Shown piece after piece: positions 1-5,699 of a DNA stretch of 39,805 nt. The DNA is from a virus. The notes under the pieces were generated by a model, which saw only the letters and a program-made list of their open reading frames with translations, ran no database searches and had not been told where the DNA came from. How positions within the stretch are numbered: the first letter of the stretch is position 1; each line of letters opens with the position of its first letter. The stretch covers positions 1 to 39,805 of IMG/VR virus record IMGVR_UViG_3300029827_000042; one strand, 5' to 3'. A program made the position numbers and the translations under genes.

Positions 1-79
1 AATCGTTTGGGTCCCATCAAGTTTATATTTGAAAAGGCGTCAGAGCCGATCACTATATAAGGGACTCCTATATATATAG
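1..79. repeat. Left copy of the 79-bp terminal direct repeat
   Basis: These 79 bases are identical to the last 79 bases of the window, starting at an AATCGTTTGGG motif and ending at TATATATAG. A contig from a circular or circularly permuted genome shows this when the assembler leaves one overlap at the ends. The copy contains an inverted repeat (CTATATA at 53-59, TATATAG at 73-79) and a candidate promoter, so it is ordinary genome sequence counted twice. Confidence 0.97.
29..59 (+). promoter_or_regulatory. Candidate sigma70 promoter for the accessory operon
   Basis: TTGAAA (29-34) is followed 18-19 bases later by CTATATAA (53-60), a plausible -35/-10 pair reading toward the first accessory gene. 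The long spacer keeps confidence modest. Because the genome is circular, this promoter sits inside the closing repeat and is preceded by about 560 bp of non-coding DNA. Confidence 0.4.
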
Positions 80-116
80 AGAGTATAGGGCACTCACACT
101 CAAAGACAGTCCAAAA

Positions 117-165
117 TGAAAAAAAATCGGCTACAAAAAAAATCGCCACAAAAATTTCGACATCA
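117..165 (+). promoter_or_regulatory. A-rich leader boxes upstream of the first gene
   Basis: Two adjacent related boxes lie here: a short one (A-run then TCGGCTACAAAA, about 117-137) and a full one (A-run then TCGCCACAAAAATTTCGACA, about 135-165). A third copy lies at 601-630 in front of the next gene. The A-run, the GCCACAAAA core and the TTTC..CATCA end are shared. The function is unknown; they could be a regulator site or a translational enhancer. Confidence 0.5.
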
Positions 166-197
166 GATATAGTCTATAGCAACAAGGGGTTTTCATT

Positions 198-593
198 ATG
201 AATTTGAATAAGATTTTATTATTGTGTGTGTCATGTGCTTCTTTGACTGGTTGTAACAATATCACAGAGTACTTTGCACATGGACGTGGAAGGGCTAGAT
301 TTGCTGAGGCAGAACAAGATCGACAGATAGCCATACTAGAAGCAAAAGCCAAGCTAGAGAGCGCGCAATACTTAGCTAAGGCGGAATTAGAAAGATCACA
401 ATCTTTAGCATCAGCCGAGATCATAAGAGCTAAGGGAGTAGCAGAGGCTAATCGTATTATTGGGGAATCTCTCAAAGGTAATGAAGTTTATCTGCGCTAT
501 CGTTGGATAGAAGGGCTACAGACTAACCAAATGCAGGTAATTTATGTGCCGACTGAGGGGAATCTTCCTATTTTAGAGGCTGGTAAGAGGTGA
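198..593 (+). CDS. Lipoprotein with SPFH/prohibitin-like C-terminal segment
   Basis: A 131-residue protein with a signal peptide and lipobox LTGC (Cys19). It is followed by a long Ala/Glu-rich helix (about residues 33-90) and a conserved ending with LRYRWIEGL and QVIYVPTEGNLPIL. The helix and ending resemble the C-terminal segment of SPFH (stomatin/prohibitin) proteins, but the SPFH domain itself is absent. The protein is presumably a membrane-anchored coiled coil in the periplasm. An AAGGGG site precedes the ATG. It is the first gene of the + strand accessory operon. A role in the envelope or in host membrane remodelling is inference. Confidence 0.85.
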   Translation: MNLNKILLLCVSCASLTGCNNITEYFAHGRGRARFAEAEQDRQIAILEAKAKLESAQYLAKAELERSQSLASAEIIRAKGVAEANRIIGESLKGNEVYLRYRWIEGLQTNQMQVIYVPTEGNLPILEAGKR

Positions 594-600
594 TAACTTC

Positions 601-630
601 AAAAAAAATGGCCACAAAATTTCAGCATCA
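601..630 (+). promoter_or_regulatory. Third copy of the A-rich leader box
   Basis: An eight-A run followed by TGGCCACAAAATTTCAGCAT matches the box at 135-165 in all but a few positions. It lies between the lipoprotein stop codon and the methyltransferase start. Repetition in front of two consecutive genes points to a shared control element. Confidence 0.5.
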
Positions 631-645
631 ATTACAATTATCGGC

Positions 646-1146
646 ATGAAATCAAGATCATTTACAAAGACGGATCCGCAAAGCCATCAGGGTGATAATA
701 CCTGGTTTACTCCTAGAGAAATCATTGACAGATTAGAGCCGTTCGATGTGGATGTTTGCACGGTGTCTTGGAGGCCATATGATACGGCTAAGCGGCATAT
801 AGAGCATGATAAGGGCCAAGATGCTCTGGAAGTGGAATGGGATGGGTTTGTGTGGATGAATCCTCCTTATGGCAAGGAGATCGATCCGTTTATAGAGAAG
901 TTCTTGGAGCATGGGGATGGGATTGGATTAGTGTTTGCAAGAATGGGAACGAAATGGATGCATGAGTTTTTGAGTCAAGGTGATGCTGTCTTCTTTTTGA
1001 GAAAAAGGATTAAGTTCATCAATCGGAATATGGAAGTCAGTTCTAATGCGGGATGTGATTCATGTTTGCTGTTGATGGGAGAGAAAGCGATCCGGTGTGT
1101 TAAAAATTGTGGATTGGATGGTAAGCTGATTTGTATCAAGGGATGA
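646..1146 (+). CDS. dam: Phage DNA N-6-adenine methyltransferase (Dam family)
   Basis: A 166-residue protein of the phage Dam family (T1 Dam-like), which methylates adenine in DNA using S-adenosylmethionine. Visible hallmarks are the N-terminal TWFTPREI motif (19-26), the catalytic NPPY motif followed by Gly (72-76), and the expected compact length. Members usually recognise GATC; that specificity is inferred, not seen. Next to the Lar-like gene, it probably protects phage DNA from host restriction. The only clear start is the ATG at 646, and no strong Shine-Dalgarno is visible. Confidence 0.9.
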   Translation: MKSRSFTKTDPQSHQGDNTWFTPREIIDRLEPFDVDVCTVSWRPYDTAKRHIEHDKGQDALEVEWDGFVWMNPPYGKEIDPFIEKFLEHGDGIGLVFARMGTKWMHEFLSQGDAVFFLRKRIKFINRNMEVSSNAGCDSCLLLMGEKAIRCVKNCGLDGKLICIKG

Positions 1147-1311
1147 ATGGAAATTGAAGAATTAAAGTTACGCATGCGCGAAGCGAATATCATGGAAGGC
1201 TATCAAGATGAAGAAACCGTTCATGTTAAGATAGATGAGTTGTTGTTGGAGTATGTGGATGATGATGAAGTGAGAGAATTATATTACGAGGTAGATAAGT
1301 GGTATGCATAA
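1147..1311 (+). CDS. Small acidic protein, unknown
   Basis: A 54-residue ORF whose ATG directly abuts the methyltransferase stop codon and whose end overlaps the next start by 8 bases, a spacing that fits translational coupling. The product is acidic, starts MEIEELKLRMREAN and looks largely helical. No family is recognised. Confidence 0.6.
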   Translation: MEIEELKLRMREANIMEGYQDEETVHVKIDELLLEYVDDDEVRELYYEVDKWYA

Positions 1312-1606
1312 TGAGTTTGTGAAATTAGTTGAAAAGGTTGTGAGTTATGTCCCGAAGCCATGTCCTTGGTGTGGGGAGACTCCTTGTTTTAAGTTGCCTA
1401 TATCTGGAAAGAAAACATGGCTATGGTCGATAAAATGTTTGAATTCGATGTGTAGTATGAATCCGGAAACTAGAAAGATAGGAATCAGAAATACAACAAA
1501 GATGGATATTGAGAGACAAGAAAGTAAAGTGCAAGAGCTTGTGGATATTTGGAATCGTGGGAATCCTATGGAAGCGACACATCGGAGGACGGTAACGTTT
1601 AGGTAG
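1304..1606 (+). CDS. Lar-like restriction alleviation protein (zinc ribbon)
   Basis: A 100-residue protein with a CPWCGETP motif (20-27), a second Cys pair in KCLNSMC (44-50) and a late VDIWNRGNP motif. This is the arrangement of the Lar/restriction-alleviation zinc-ribbon proteins common in phages. In that family the protein modulates type I restriction. It is directly downstream of the Dam-type gene. The C-terminal end overlaps the tRNA-like element. The family fit is good; the biochemical role is inferred. Confidence 0.7.
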   Translation: MHNEFVKLVEKVVSYVPKPCPWCGETPCFKLPISGKKTWLWSIKCLNSMCSMNPETRKIGIRNTTKMDIERQESKVQELVDIWNRGNPMEATHRRTVTFR

Positions 1607-1672
1607 ATGAGTCGGATGGACAAGACGCCTGAAATTTGTAGGGAGGAATGGGTTCGATTCCCATATCTATCT
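1602..1672 (+). tRNA. tRNA-like element, isotype unclear, possibly decayed
   Basis: It folds as a cloverleaf: acceptor GGTAGAT (1602-1608) with ATCTATC (1665-1671, one G-U); a 3-bp D stem GTC/GAC; an anticodon-like stem CCTG/TAGG; and a perfect T arm ATGGG-TTCGATT-CCCAT (1648-1664) with the invariant TTCGA loop. Against a working tRNA: no U8, no U33, a weak anticodon stem, 71 nt and no encoded CCA. The anticodon is uncertain. It overlaps the stop codon of the Lar-like gene and fills the gap before the next gene. Confidence 0.45.
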
Positions 1673-1696
1673 ATTTTGCTACTAAAATATACTGGC

Positions 1697-1843
1697 ATGA
1701 AGAAGAGAAAGACAAATAAAGCTAAGAGATCCGTGAACAGTTGCAAGAATCATGGAAGTTGCTTATGGTGCAAGGGCAATCGGTTATACCAGGTCAAAAA
1801 GGCTAAAGAGAAGAGTAAGGAATCTCGCGATAAGGAAAAATAG
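1697..1843 (+). CDS. Small basic Cys-rich phage protein
   Basis: A 48-residue Lys/Arg-rich protein with a CKNHGSCLWCKGNRLY core, a pattern seen in small putative metal-binding phage proteins. The frame is open further upstream to 1607, but that extension runs through the tRNA-like element and lacks the family look, so the ATG at 1697 is preferred. No clear ribosome-binding site is visible. Function unknown. Confidence 0.6.
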   Translation: MKKRKTNKAKRSVNSCKNHGSCLWCKGNRLYQVKKAKEKSKESRDKEK

Positions 1844-1844
1844 C

Positions 1845-2042
1845 ATGGAAGAAGAGAAAGTATGCAAAAGCTGCAAAAGCTATGTGCATCAGAGACTAGG
1901 AGCGTATAAAGGACATACTATTAACTGCATGGCTTATGGATGTGAACAATGGCTCGCAGGTGGCGATTACTGCCATCGGAATGATATTATACGATATTTG
2001 TTCGATGAGCTTAAACTATTGGATCGAGGCGAAAATGAGTGA
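1845..2042 (+). CDS. Small zinc-binding phage protein
   Basis: A 65-residue protein with VCKSCKSY (Cys-x2-Cys) near the start and further Cys/His in NCMAYGCEQW and GDYCHR, consistent with a zinc ribbon. Start chosen at 1845 because AAGGAAAAATAGC precedes it, although the frame is open upstream. It begins one base after the previous stop. Function unknown. Confidence 0.65.
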   Translation: MEEEKVCKSCKSYVHQRLGAYKGHTINCMAYGCEQWLAGGDYCHRNDIIRYLFDELKLLDRGENE

Positions 2043-2166
2043 TGTTAATGACCATATAGATCGTTTATATGAGCATATCGATGAGATTAAAAGTGATATT
2101 AGTGATATCTTTTTCCTTCTTGAGCAGTTAGAGAATGCTTTAAATAAGACTAAAGATAAAGAGTAA
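2035..2166 (+). CDS. Small coiled-coil protein, paralogue of 2923-3078
   Basis: A 43-residue acidic helical protein beginning MSDVNDHIDRLYEHIDEI and continuing KSDISDIFFLLEQLENAL. It closely resembles the product of 2923-3078 (MSDVDDRIDRLYEHIDRL, KSDISEIFSMIKEIKKAL), so the two are a local duplication. The start overlaps the previous gene by 8 bases. Heptad-like spacing suggests a coiled coil. Function unknown. Confidence 0.6.
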   Translation: MSDVNDHIDRLYEHIDEIKSDISDIFFLLEQLENALNKTKDKE

Positions 2167-2203
2167 TTAGTATATTTATATTCAAGACGAAACGAGATTG
2201 GTA

Positions 2204-2401
2204 ATGGAAGATATAAGCGAAGAAGAGGAGAAGAAGAGATTAGCGTTTCTTATTGAGGAGCATGTCTGTAGGGGTGCATCCAATTCTGAGACATGGTTGG
2301 CTCCTATTTCTAGGGAATTTTGGCTAATTGTTAGTGGTGTTTTCACTTGGATAAACTTTTGTCCTTATTGTGGTTTCAAGCCGGAGGATCGTTGGTGGTG
2401 A
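2204..2401 (+). CDS. Small protein with C-terminal CPYCG knuckle
   Basis: A 65-residue protein starting MEDISEEEEKKRLAFLIEEH and ending FCPYCGFKPEDRWW. A single Cys-x2-Cys knuckle at the end is frequent in small phage proteins and may need a partner Cys pair for zinc. Its stop overlaps the next start (TGATG), indicating coupling. Function unknown. Confidence 0.55.
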   Translation: MEDISEEEEKKRLAFLIEEHVCRGASNSETWLAPISREFWLIVSGVFTWINFCPYCGFKPEDRWW

Positions 2402-2613
2402 TGAGTGAATGGAGAGATATTAAAGATGCTCCGAAAGATGGGACTGAAATTCTAGCATGGTGTGAAACCGAGAAACGTAAAGGTTATGAAATAATCAAAT
2501 GGCATAGTAACGATTGTTGGTGTGATATATATGGTGATTGGGGGTGGCTTGAATCTGGCATTCTAGGATGGATGCCTCTTCCTAAGTCTCCACGAAAGGA
2601 ACATGAAGACTAA
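2401..2613 (+). CDS. DUF551-like phage protein
   Basis: A 70-residue protein with the DUF551-type pattern: MSEWRDIKDAPKDGTEILAW at the start and GWMPLPKSP at the end. The family is widespread in phages and of unknown function. Related modules occur here at 3735-3941 and twice in 4349-4834. The ATG at 2401 is coupled to the upstream stop codon. Confidence 0.7.
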   Translation: MSEWRDIKDAPKDGTEILAWCETEKRKGYEIIKWHSNDCWCDIYGDWGWLESGILGWMPLPKSPRKEHED

Positions 2614-2926
2614 AATGAAAAAGATATACTTAGTATGGGGCATTACTGGCAAAGAAGAGTACGAAGACCGTGAAGAATGGGTGGTATGTGCTTTCGCATA
2701 CAAATCTAAGGCTATTGATTACGCTAAAAAGTGTGAAGATGAGGGAAAACGTATCTTAGAACGATATTATAAAGAACAAGGTTCTAAATGGTTACATAGA
2801 TGGGACCATGAAAATATGGAACAATATGCCAATAGATATGATGAAGAGATGTGCATCAAAGGGGATATTGAGTACTTCTTTACGGAAGTGTTTTTCGATA
2901 ACTGTTCAATGGATGTTAGTTTATGA
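2603..2926 (+). CDS. Small phage protein, paralogue of 5205-5486
   Basis: A 107-residue protein with the opening KKIYLVWGITGKEEYEDREE and then WVVCAF. The 5205 product opens KIYLVKGQTDNYDEEMEW and IVCAY, so both belong to one small phage family, of unknown function. The start overlaps the DUF551-like gene. A second in-frame ATG at 2615 is also possible. Confidence 0.65.
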   Translation: MKTKMKKIYLVWGITGKEEYEDREEWVVCAFAYKSKAIDYAKKCEDEGKRILERYYKEQGSKWLHRWDHENMEQYANRYDEEMCIKGDIEYFFTEVFFDNCSMDVSL

Positions 2927-3078
2927 GTGATGTTGACGACCGTATAGACCGTTTGTATGAGCATATAGACCGTTTGCACGAGCAGAACGATGCGATAAAA
3001 AGTGATATTAGCGAAATCTTTTCTATGATTAAAGAGATAAAGAAAGCTCTAAATAATCCAATTTTATATCGATTTTAA
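2923..3078 (+). CDS. Small coiled-coil protein, paralogue of 2035-2166
   Basis: A 51-residue helical, charged protein beginning MSDVDDRIDRLYEHIDRL. Its ATG overlaps the preceding TGA as ATGA. It is the second copy of the 2035-2166 family, with an extra heptad-like insert (HEQNDAI). No function is known. Confidence 0.6.
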   Translation: MSDVDDRIDRLYEHIDRLHEQNDAIKSDISEIFSMIKEIKKALNNPILYRF

Positions 3079-3101
3079 AGGCCTATACGAAAGGAGAAGA
3101 G

Positions 3102-3185
3102 ATGAGTGAATGGAATTGGGGCAGCTTTTGGATTGGAATGACTTTGATGGCTATCATAGAAGCCTTAATCAGGATGTGTATTTGA
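3102..3185 (+). CDS. 27-residue single-span membrane peptide
   Basis: A short ORF with a strong ribosome site (AAAGGAGAAGAG before the ATG). The product MSEWNWGSFWIGMTLMAIIE continues ALIRMCI and is hydrophobic enough to span the membrane once. It sits next to another membrane protein. It is a weak lysis candidate only by position and hydrophobicity. Confidence 0.45.
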   Translation: MSEWNWGSFWIGMTLMAIIEALIRMCI

Positions 3186-3186
3186 T

Positions 3187-3366
3187 ATGGAATTTATAGT
3201 AATATTTGGAGTGTTTATACCATTACTAATTGGACTAATTGGTATTATTACAGAAAACTCATTTAAACAATCTATTATAATTGGAATTAAATTTGGTTGG
3301 GGCATTTTACTTGTAATATTTATTTCATATTCTACTTATATATTATTAAGTACGTTGATAAAATAA
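3187..3366 (+). CDS. 59-residue two-span membrane protein
   Basis: Two hydrophobic segments are visible: FIVIFGVFIPLLIGLIGII (about residues 3-21) and a second around WGILLVIFISYSTYILL (38-54), separated by a short polar loop. It starts one base after the previous stop codon. A small hairpin-like membrane protein of this kind could be a holin, but no family is recognised. Confidence 0.5.
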   Translation: MEFIVIFGVFIPLLIGLIGIITENSFKQSIIIGIKFGWGILLVIFISYSTYILLSTLIK

Positions 3367-3398
3367 AAATTTCTATTAATAATCTTAAAGAAAAAATA

Positions 3399-3566
3399 AT
3401 GAAAGAAGAGATCACAAAGATTGATGAGTTGCCACAAGAGATTATAGACTATTATGACCGGCAGCTATTAGAATCCACGTCTGACAATACTTGGGTATTG
3501 CGATTCATGGAGTATCTGAAGAATAGGGATCCTTTATATGTTCCTGAGGAATGGGATGGGAAGTGA
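3399..3566 (+). CDS. Small acidic protein, unknown
   Basis: A 55-residue protein starting MKEEITKIDELPQEIIDYYD and ending PLYVPEEWDGK. The frame is open upstream to 3297, but that part overlaps the membrane protein, so the internal ATG preceded by an A/G-rich stretch is preferred. The 3' end is coupled to the next gene (TGATG). No family recognised. Confidence 0.5.
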   Translation: MKEEITKIDELPQEIIDYYDRQLLESTSDNTWVLRFMEYLKNRDPLYVPEEWDGK

Positions 3567-3802
3567 TGTTTTTTTGTATACCACATAATTGGAAATTAGA
3601 GGCTATGCAATCTGTAATTGGGATTCTAGAATGTGATTATACGATATGTTTATATCAATGCAGTAAGTGCGGTAAGTTAAAAACTAGAAAGATTGCTGGA
3701 AGATTCAAAATAAAGAAAGAAAAAGAGAATATTGATGAGTCAATGGAAACAATTCCGAGAGGAAAAGAAGATCGAGATCGGCAGATATCTCGTGATGAGT
3801 GA
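3566..3802 (+). CDS. Small zinc-finger-like phage protein
   Basis: A 78-residue protein with CIPHNWK near the start and YQCSKCGKLKTRK about residues 35-47, giving a possible C..H..C-x2-C metal site. The tail is highly charged. The ATG overlaps the preceding stop. An in-frame start at 3551 adds five residues. The last 68 bases overlap the next gene in another frame, so the true end of one of the two deserves care. Confidence 0.5.
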   Translation: MFFCIPHNWKLEAMQSVIGILECDYTICLYQCSKCGKLKTRKIAGRFKIKKEKENIDESMETIPRGKEDRDRQISRDE

Positions 3803-3941
3803 CAAGTATTTCTACGATCCGATTATCGCGGTGTATGATGGCTCCCAATTCGTTATTGGACCTCAGTCATATCACTTACCTTCGAACTTACCGATATCGA
3901 TAACGCATTATCTATGGATCCCTGAGAGAGTTATCGAATGA
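3735..3941 (+). CDS. DUF551-like phage protein
   Basis: A 68-residue protein opening MSQWKQFREEKKIEIGRYLV and ending ITHYLWIPERVIE. The Trp-rich opening and the final THYLWIPE match the DUF551-like layout seen at 2401 and 4349. It overlaps the upstream zinc-finger gene by 68 bases. A TTG one codon upstream is also available. Function unknown. Confidence 0.55.
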   Translation: MSQWKQFREEKKIEIGRYLVMSDKYFYDPIIAVYDGSQFVIGPQSYHLPSNLPISITHYLWIPERVIE

Positions 3942-4000
3942 AGCAGAAAGAGTTGATATTAGAATGGGCAACTTACAATTGGGGTAAAAATAATGAATAG
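3938..4000 (+). CDS. Possible 20-residue coupled peptide
   Basis: An ATGA overlap at its start and an 8-base overlap with the next start make this mini-ORF (MKQKELILEWATYNWGKNNE) continuous with the translational chain. It could simply carry ribosomes between its neighbours. There is no support beyond position. Confidence 0.2.
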   Translation: MKQKELILEWATYNWGKNNE

Positions 4001-4334
4001 TAACGACCGCATAACATCGATTAAAGTCGAGGAACTAAAACTACAATACCACAATAAACATGGAGAACCAATGATGAACATATGTGATATTAACAACGCA
4101 TCTGGAGAACAGAATTTAACGATCTATAGGGGTGATTATAAGACTTTGGAGGATTTCCTGGACCGCGTATCGGAACAAAGAGCCAAGTTAAACAACGCTA
4201 TCTTCTTCTGTGACGGTGAATTTTATGCGGCTAAATTCGAGGTCATGGATGCAAATACTTTTGAAGGGAAGAAACATATCAACGCGTGTTCGGATGCATA
4301 TAAATTCATATGGACATATAGAATGATAAAATGA
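3993..4334 (+). CDS. Hypothetical accessory protein
   Basis: A 113-residue soluble-looking protein starting MNSNDRITSIKVEELKLQYH. A GGGG stretch precedes the start. It lies between two DUF551-like genes and overlaps the next ORF's first possible start by 4 bases. No family, membrane segment or metal motif is recognised. Confidence 0.6.
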   Translation: MNSNDRITSIKVEELKLQYHNKHGEPMMNICDINNASGEQNLTIYRGDYKTLEDFLDRVSEQRAKLNNAIFFCDGEFYAAKFEVMDANTFEGKKHINACSDAYKFIWTYRMIK

Positions 4335-4348
4335 ATCAAGGAAAGGCA

Positions 4349-4834
4349 ATGAGCAAATGGAGAGAGTTTAAAAGCGCGCCAAGAAATGGAAGCAGATTCT
4401 TTGTGAAGCTCGGATATTGGCAGCCATCAACACAAGAGATTAAAATAGAATATGACGTAGCATTCTGGGAAGATGGAGAATGGAAGCTTGGACTTTACTC
4501 TCATGAAATGGCTGATACAATTTTATGGCTTCCTATTCCGCTGGAGAATAACGTAGAAAAAAATAAGAAGGAGAACAAGATGGACTGGCATAAAGTAGAA
4601 GATAAGCTTCCTAGTACAGGAGTAGAAGTAGCCGTATTTGTAAAAGTGGGTCATCAAACCTATTATGATTTCAGAAAGTTTGATCCCGGAACAGGATGGG
4701 GAGGAAGCGCATCAAAAGTAATTGCGTGGAGCTACTTTGAGCCATGGAAAAATGCACCAAATCTTAAAGCTGAAGTAATAACAACGTCTGCGGAAAGGGA
4801 CTCTGTTTTTAGTAAATATTTTTTTTTTGGATGA
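4349..4834 (+). CDS. Tandem DUF551-like protein (two modules)
   Basis: A 161-residue protein. Module 1 opens MSKWREFKSAPRNGSRFFVK and ends TILWLPIPLEN; module 2 opens MDWHKVEDKLPSTGVEVAVF and ends around AWSYFEPWK. A Lys/Glu/Asn-rich linker joins them. Start chosen at 4349 because AAGGAAAGG precedes it (an upstream in-frame ATG is at 4331). The linker DNA keeps a strong ribosome site (AAGAAGGAG) in front of an internal ATG at 4580, so module 2 may also be made alone. Confidence 0.65.
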   Translation: MSKWREFKSAPRNGSRFFVKLGYWQPSTQEIKIEYDVAFWEDGEWKLGLYSHEMADTILWLPIPLENNVEKNKKENKMDWHKVEDKLPSTGVEVAVFVKVGHQTYYDFRKFDPGTGWGGSASKVIAWSYFEPWKNAPNLKAEVITTSAERDSVFSKYFFFG

Positions 4835-4839
4835 TTAAT

Positions 4840-4909
4840 TGTAACGTTCAATAACGCACTATAACTATGTATAAGTGTGTATAACTAGCTATAACTGGGT
4901 ATAACTTGA
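4840..4909. repeat. Helically phased 10-bp direct repeats (TATAACTNNN)
   Basis: Five tandem decamers start at 4860, 4870, 4880, 4890 and 4900: TATAACTATG, TATAAGTGTG, TATAACTAGC, TATAACTGGG, TATAACTTGA. Two weaker units precede them (TGTAACGTTC at 4840, AATAACGCAC at 4850). A period equal to one DNA turn would place each motif on the same helix face, as in iteron or multi-operator arrays. The last unit overlaps the start of the next gene. Confidence 0.75.
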
Positions 4910-5079
4910 GAATACAAGCGTTACTTTTCGTTCTGCTCTTTGCTCTCAAGATCACCGGATCGATACAGATTGTGTGGTTTTGGGTATTCTTTCCGTTATT
5001 CTTTGATGGCATTTTATTTTTAGGATTCTTGTTGTTTATATTTGCCTTACACTCAATATCTTACAAACGCAGATATTAA
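4906..5079 (+). CDS. 57-residue membrane protein with TTG start
   Basis: An open frame with no ATG. The TTG at 4906 lies inside the last decamer repeat, and an in-frame TAA at 4882 limits the start. The product begins LRIQALLFVLLFALKITGSI and carries a second span, WFWVFFPLFFDGILFLGFLL. It resembles the small two-span phage proteins annotated as transmembrane Fragile-X-F. The role is unknown; it is a possible lysis or envelope protein. The ribosome site is weak (GGG, spacing 6). Confidence 0.5.
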   Translation: MRIQALLFVLLFALKITGSIQIVWFWVFFPLFFDGILFLGFLLFIFALHSISYKRRY

Positions 5080-5204
5080 AATCTTTTGTTCAAAAAATAT
5101 CTTGTGATATGCTTCAATAAACGACGGTTCGCATTTTTAGACAAAGGAATGCGGCGATCTGTTTCGTGGAGGTAATACTCTGACCGTTTTACTTAAGGAA
5201 CGTC

Positions 5205-5486
5205 ATGAAGATATATTTGGTAAAAGGCCAGACCGACAACTATGATGAAGAGATGGAATGGATTGTTTGCGCCTATAAAAAAAAATCCGACGCTGAGAGC
5301 CACAAGAAGGCGGCTAACAAGATTACATATGACTTCTTCGAAAGAAATAAGCGCGGAGATGGTGAATTTATAGCCATCCAAGCTCTCGGAACATGCGTGA
5401 ATCCCTACGACGAGTTTATGCAAATGGAAGCTGGGGGCACGACATATTTTATTGAAACAACAGAACTTTTTGAAGAATTTGAATGA
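5205..5486 (+). CDS. Small phage protein, paralogue of 2603-2926
   Basis: A 93-residue protein opening MKIYLVKGQTDNYDEEMEW and ending in an acidic stretch (TTELFEEFE). AAGGAACGTC precedes the ATG. The shared opening and the IVCAY motif tie it to the 2603 gene. The 125 bases upstream hold a CGCATT/AATGCG hairpin but no convincing promoter. Function unknown. Confidence 0.65.
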   Translation: MKIYLVKGQTDNYDEEMEWIVCAYKKKSDAESHKKAANKITYDFFERNKRGDGEFIAIQALGTCVNPYDEFMQMEAGGTTYFIETTELFEEFE

Positions 5487-5689
5487 ACAAAGCTACATTT
5501 ACAATTGAATATGATTTCTTTGAAGAGCATGAAGAGATCTCACGTATGATTAACTATCAAGAGGCCTATTCTAAGCTTTTTGAGATCCATCAACTCGTAA
5601 GAACAGAATTAAAGCATAGTCCAGAAGAACACTCCATTCACATAGAGCGTCTTCTGAATGAGATAAAAGAGATCAGCTATATAGACTGA
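5483..5689 (+). CDS. Small conserved-looking phage protein
   Basis: A 68-residue acidic protein, MNKATFTIEYDFFEEHEEIS and onward, of a type often found in early regions of phages. The ATGA overlap with the previous gene implies coupling. It is the last gene of the + strand accessory operon, and its stop codon lies inside a hairpin at the convergent junction. Confidence 0.55.
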   Translation: MNKATFTIEYDFFEEHEEISRMINYQEAYSKLFEIHQLVRTELKHSPEEHSIHIERLLNEIKEISYID

Positions 5690-5694
5690 TCTCT
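5668..5694 (-). terminator. Hairpin terminator for the parB-like/rep transcript
   Basis: A perfect 9-bp stem AGAGATCAG (5668-5676) with CTGATCTCT (5686-5694) and a 9-base loop lies between two convergent genes. On the - strand the stem is followed by a short U-rich run (TTTTAT), so it fits the end of the - strand transcript best. It may also slow + strand transcription. Confidence 0.6.
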
Positions 5695-5699
5695 AGAGT

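Noticed and set aside
1607-1696. N-terminal extension of the small Cys-rich protein
   Set aside because: The extension translates through the tRNA-like cloverleaf and does not look like the protein family; the internal ATG at 1697 is preferred.
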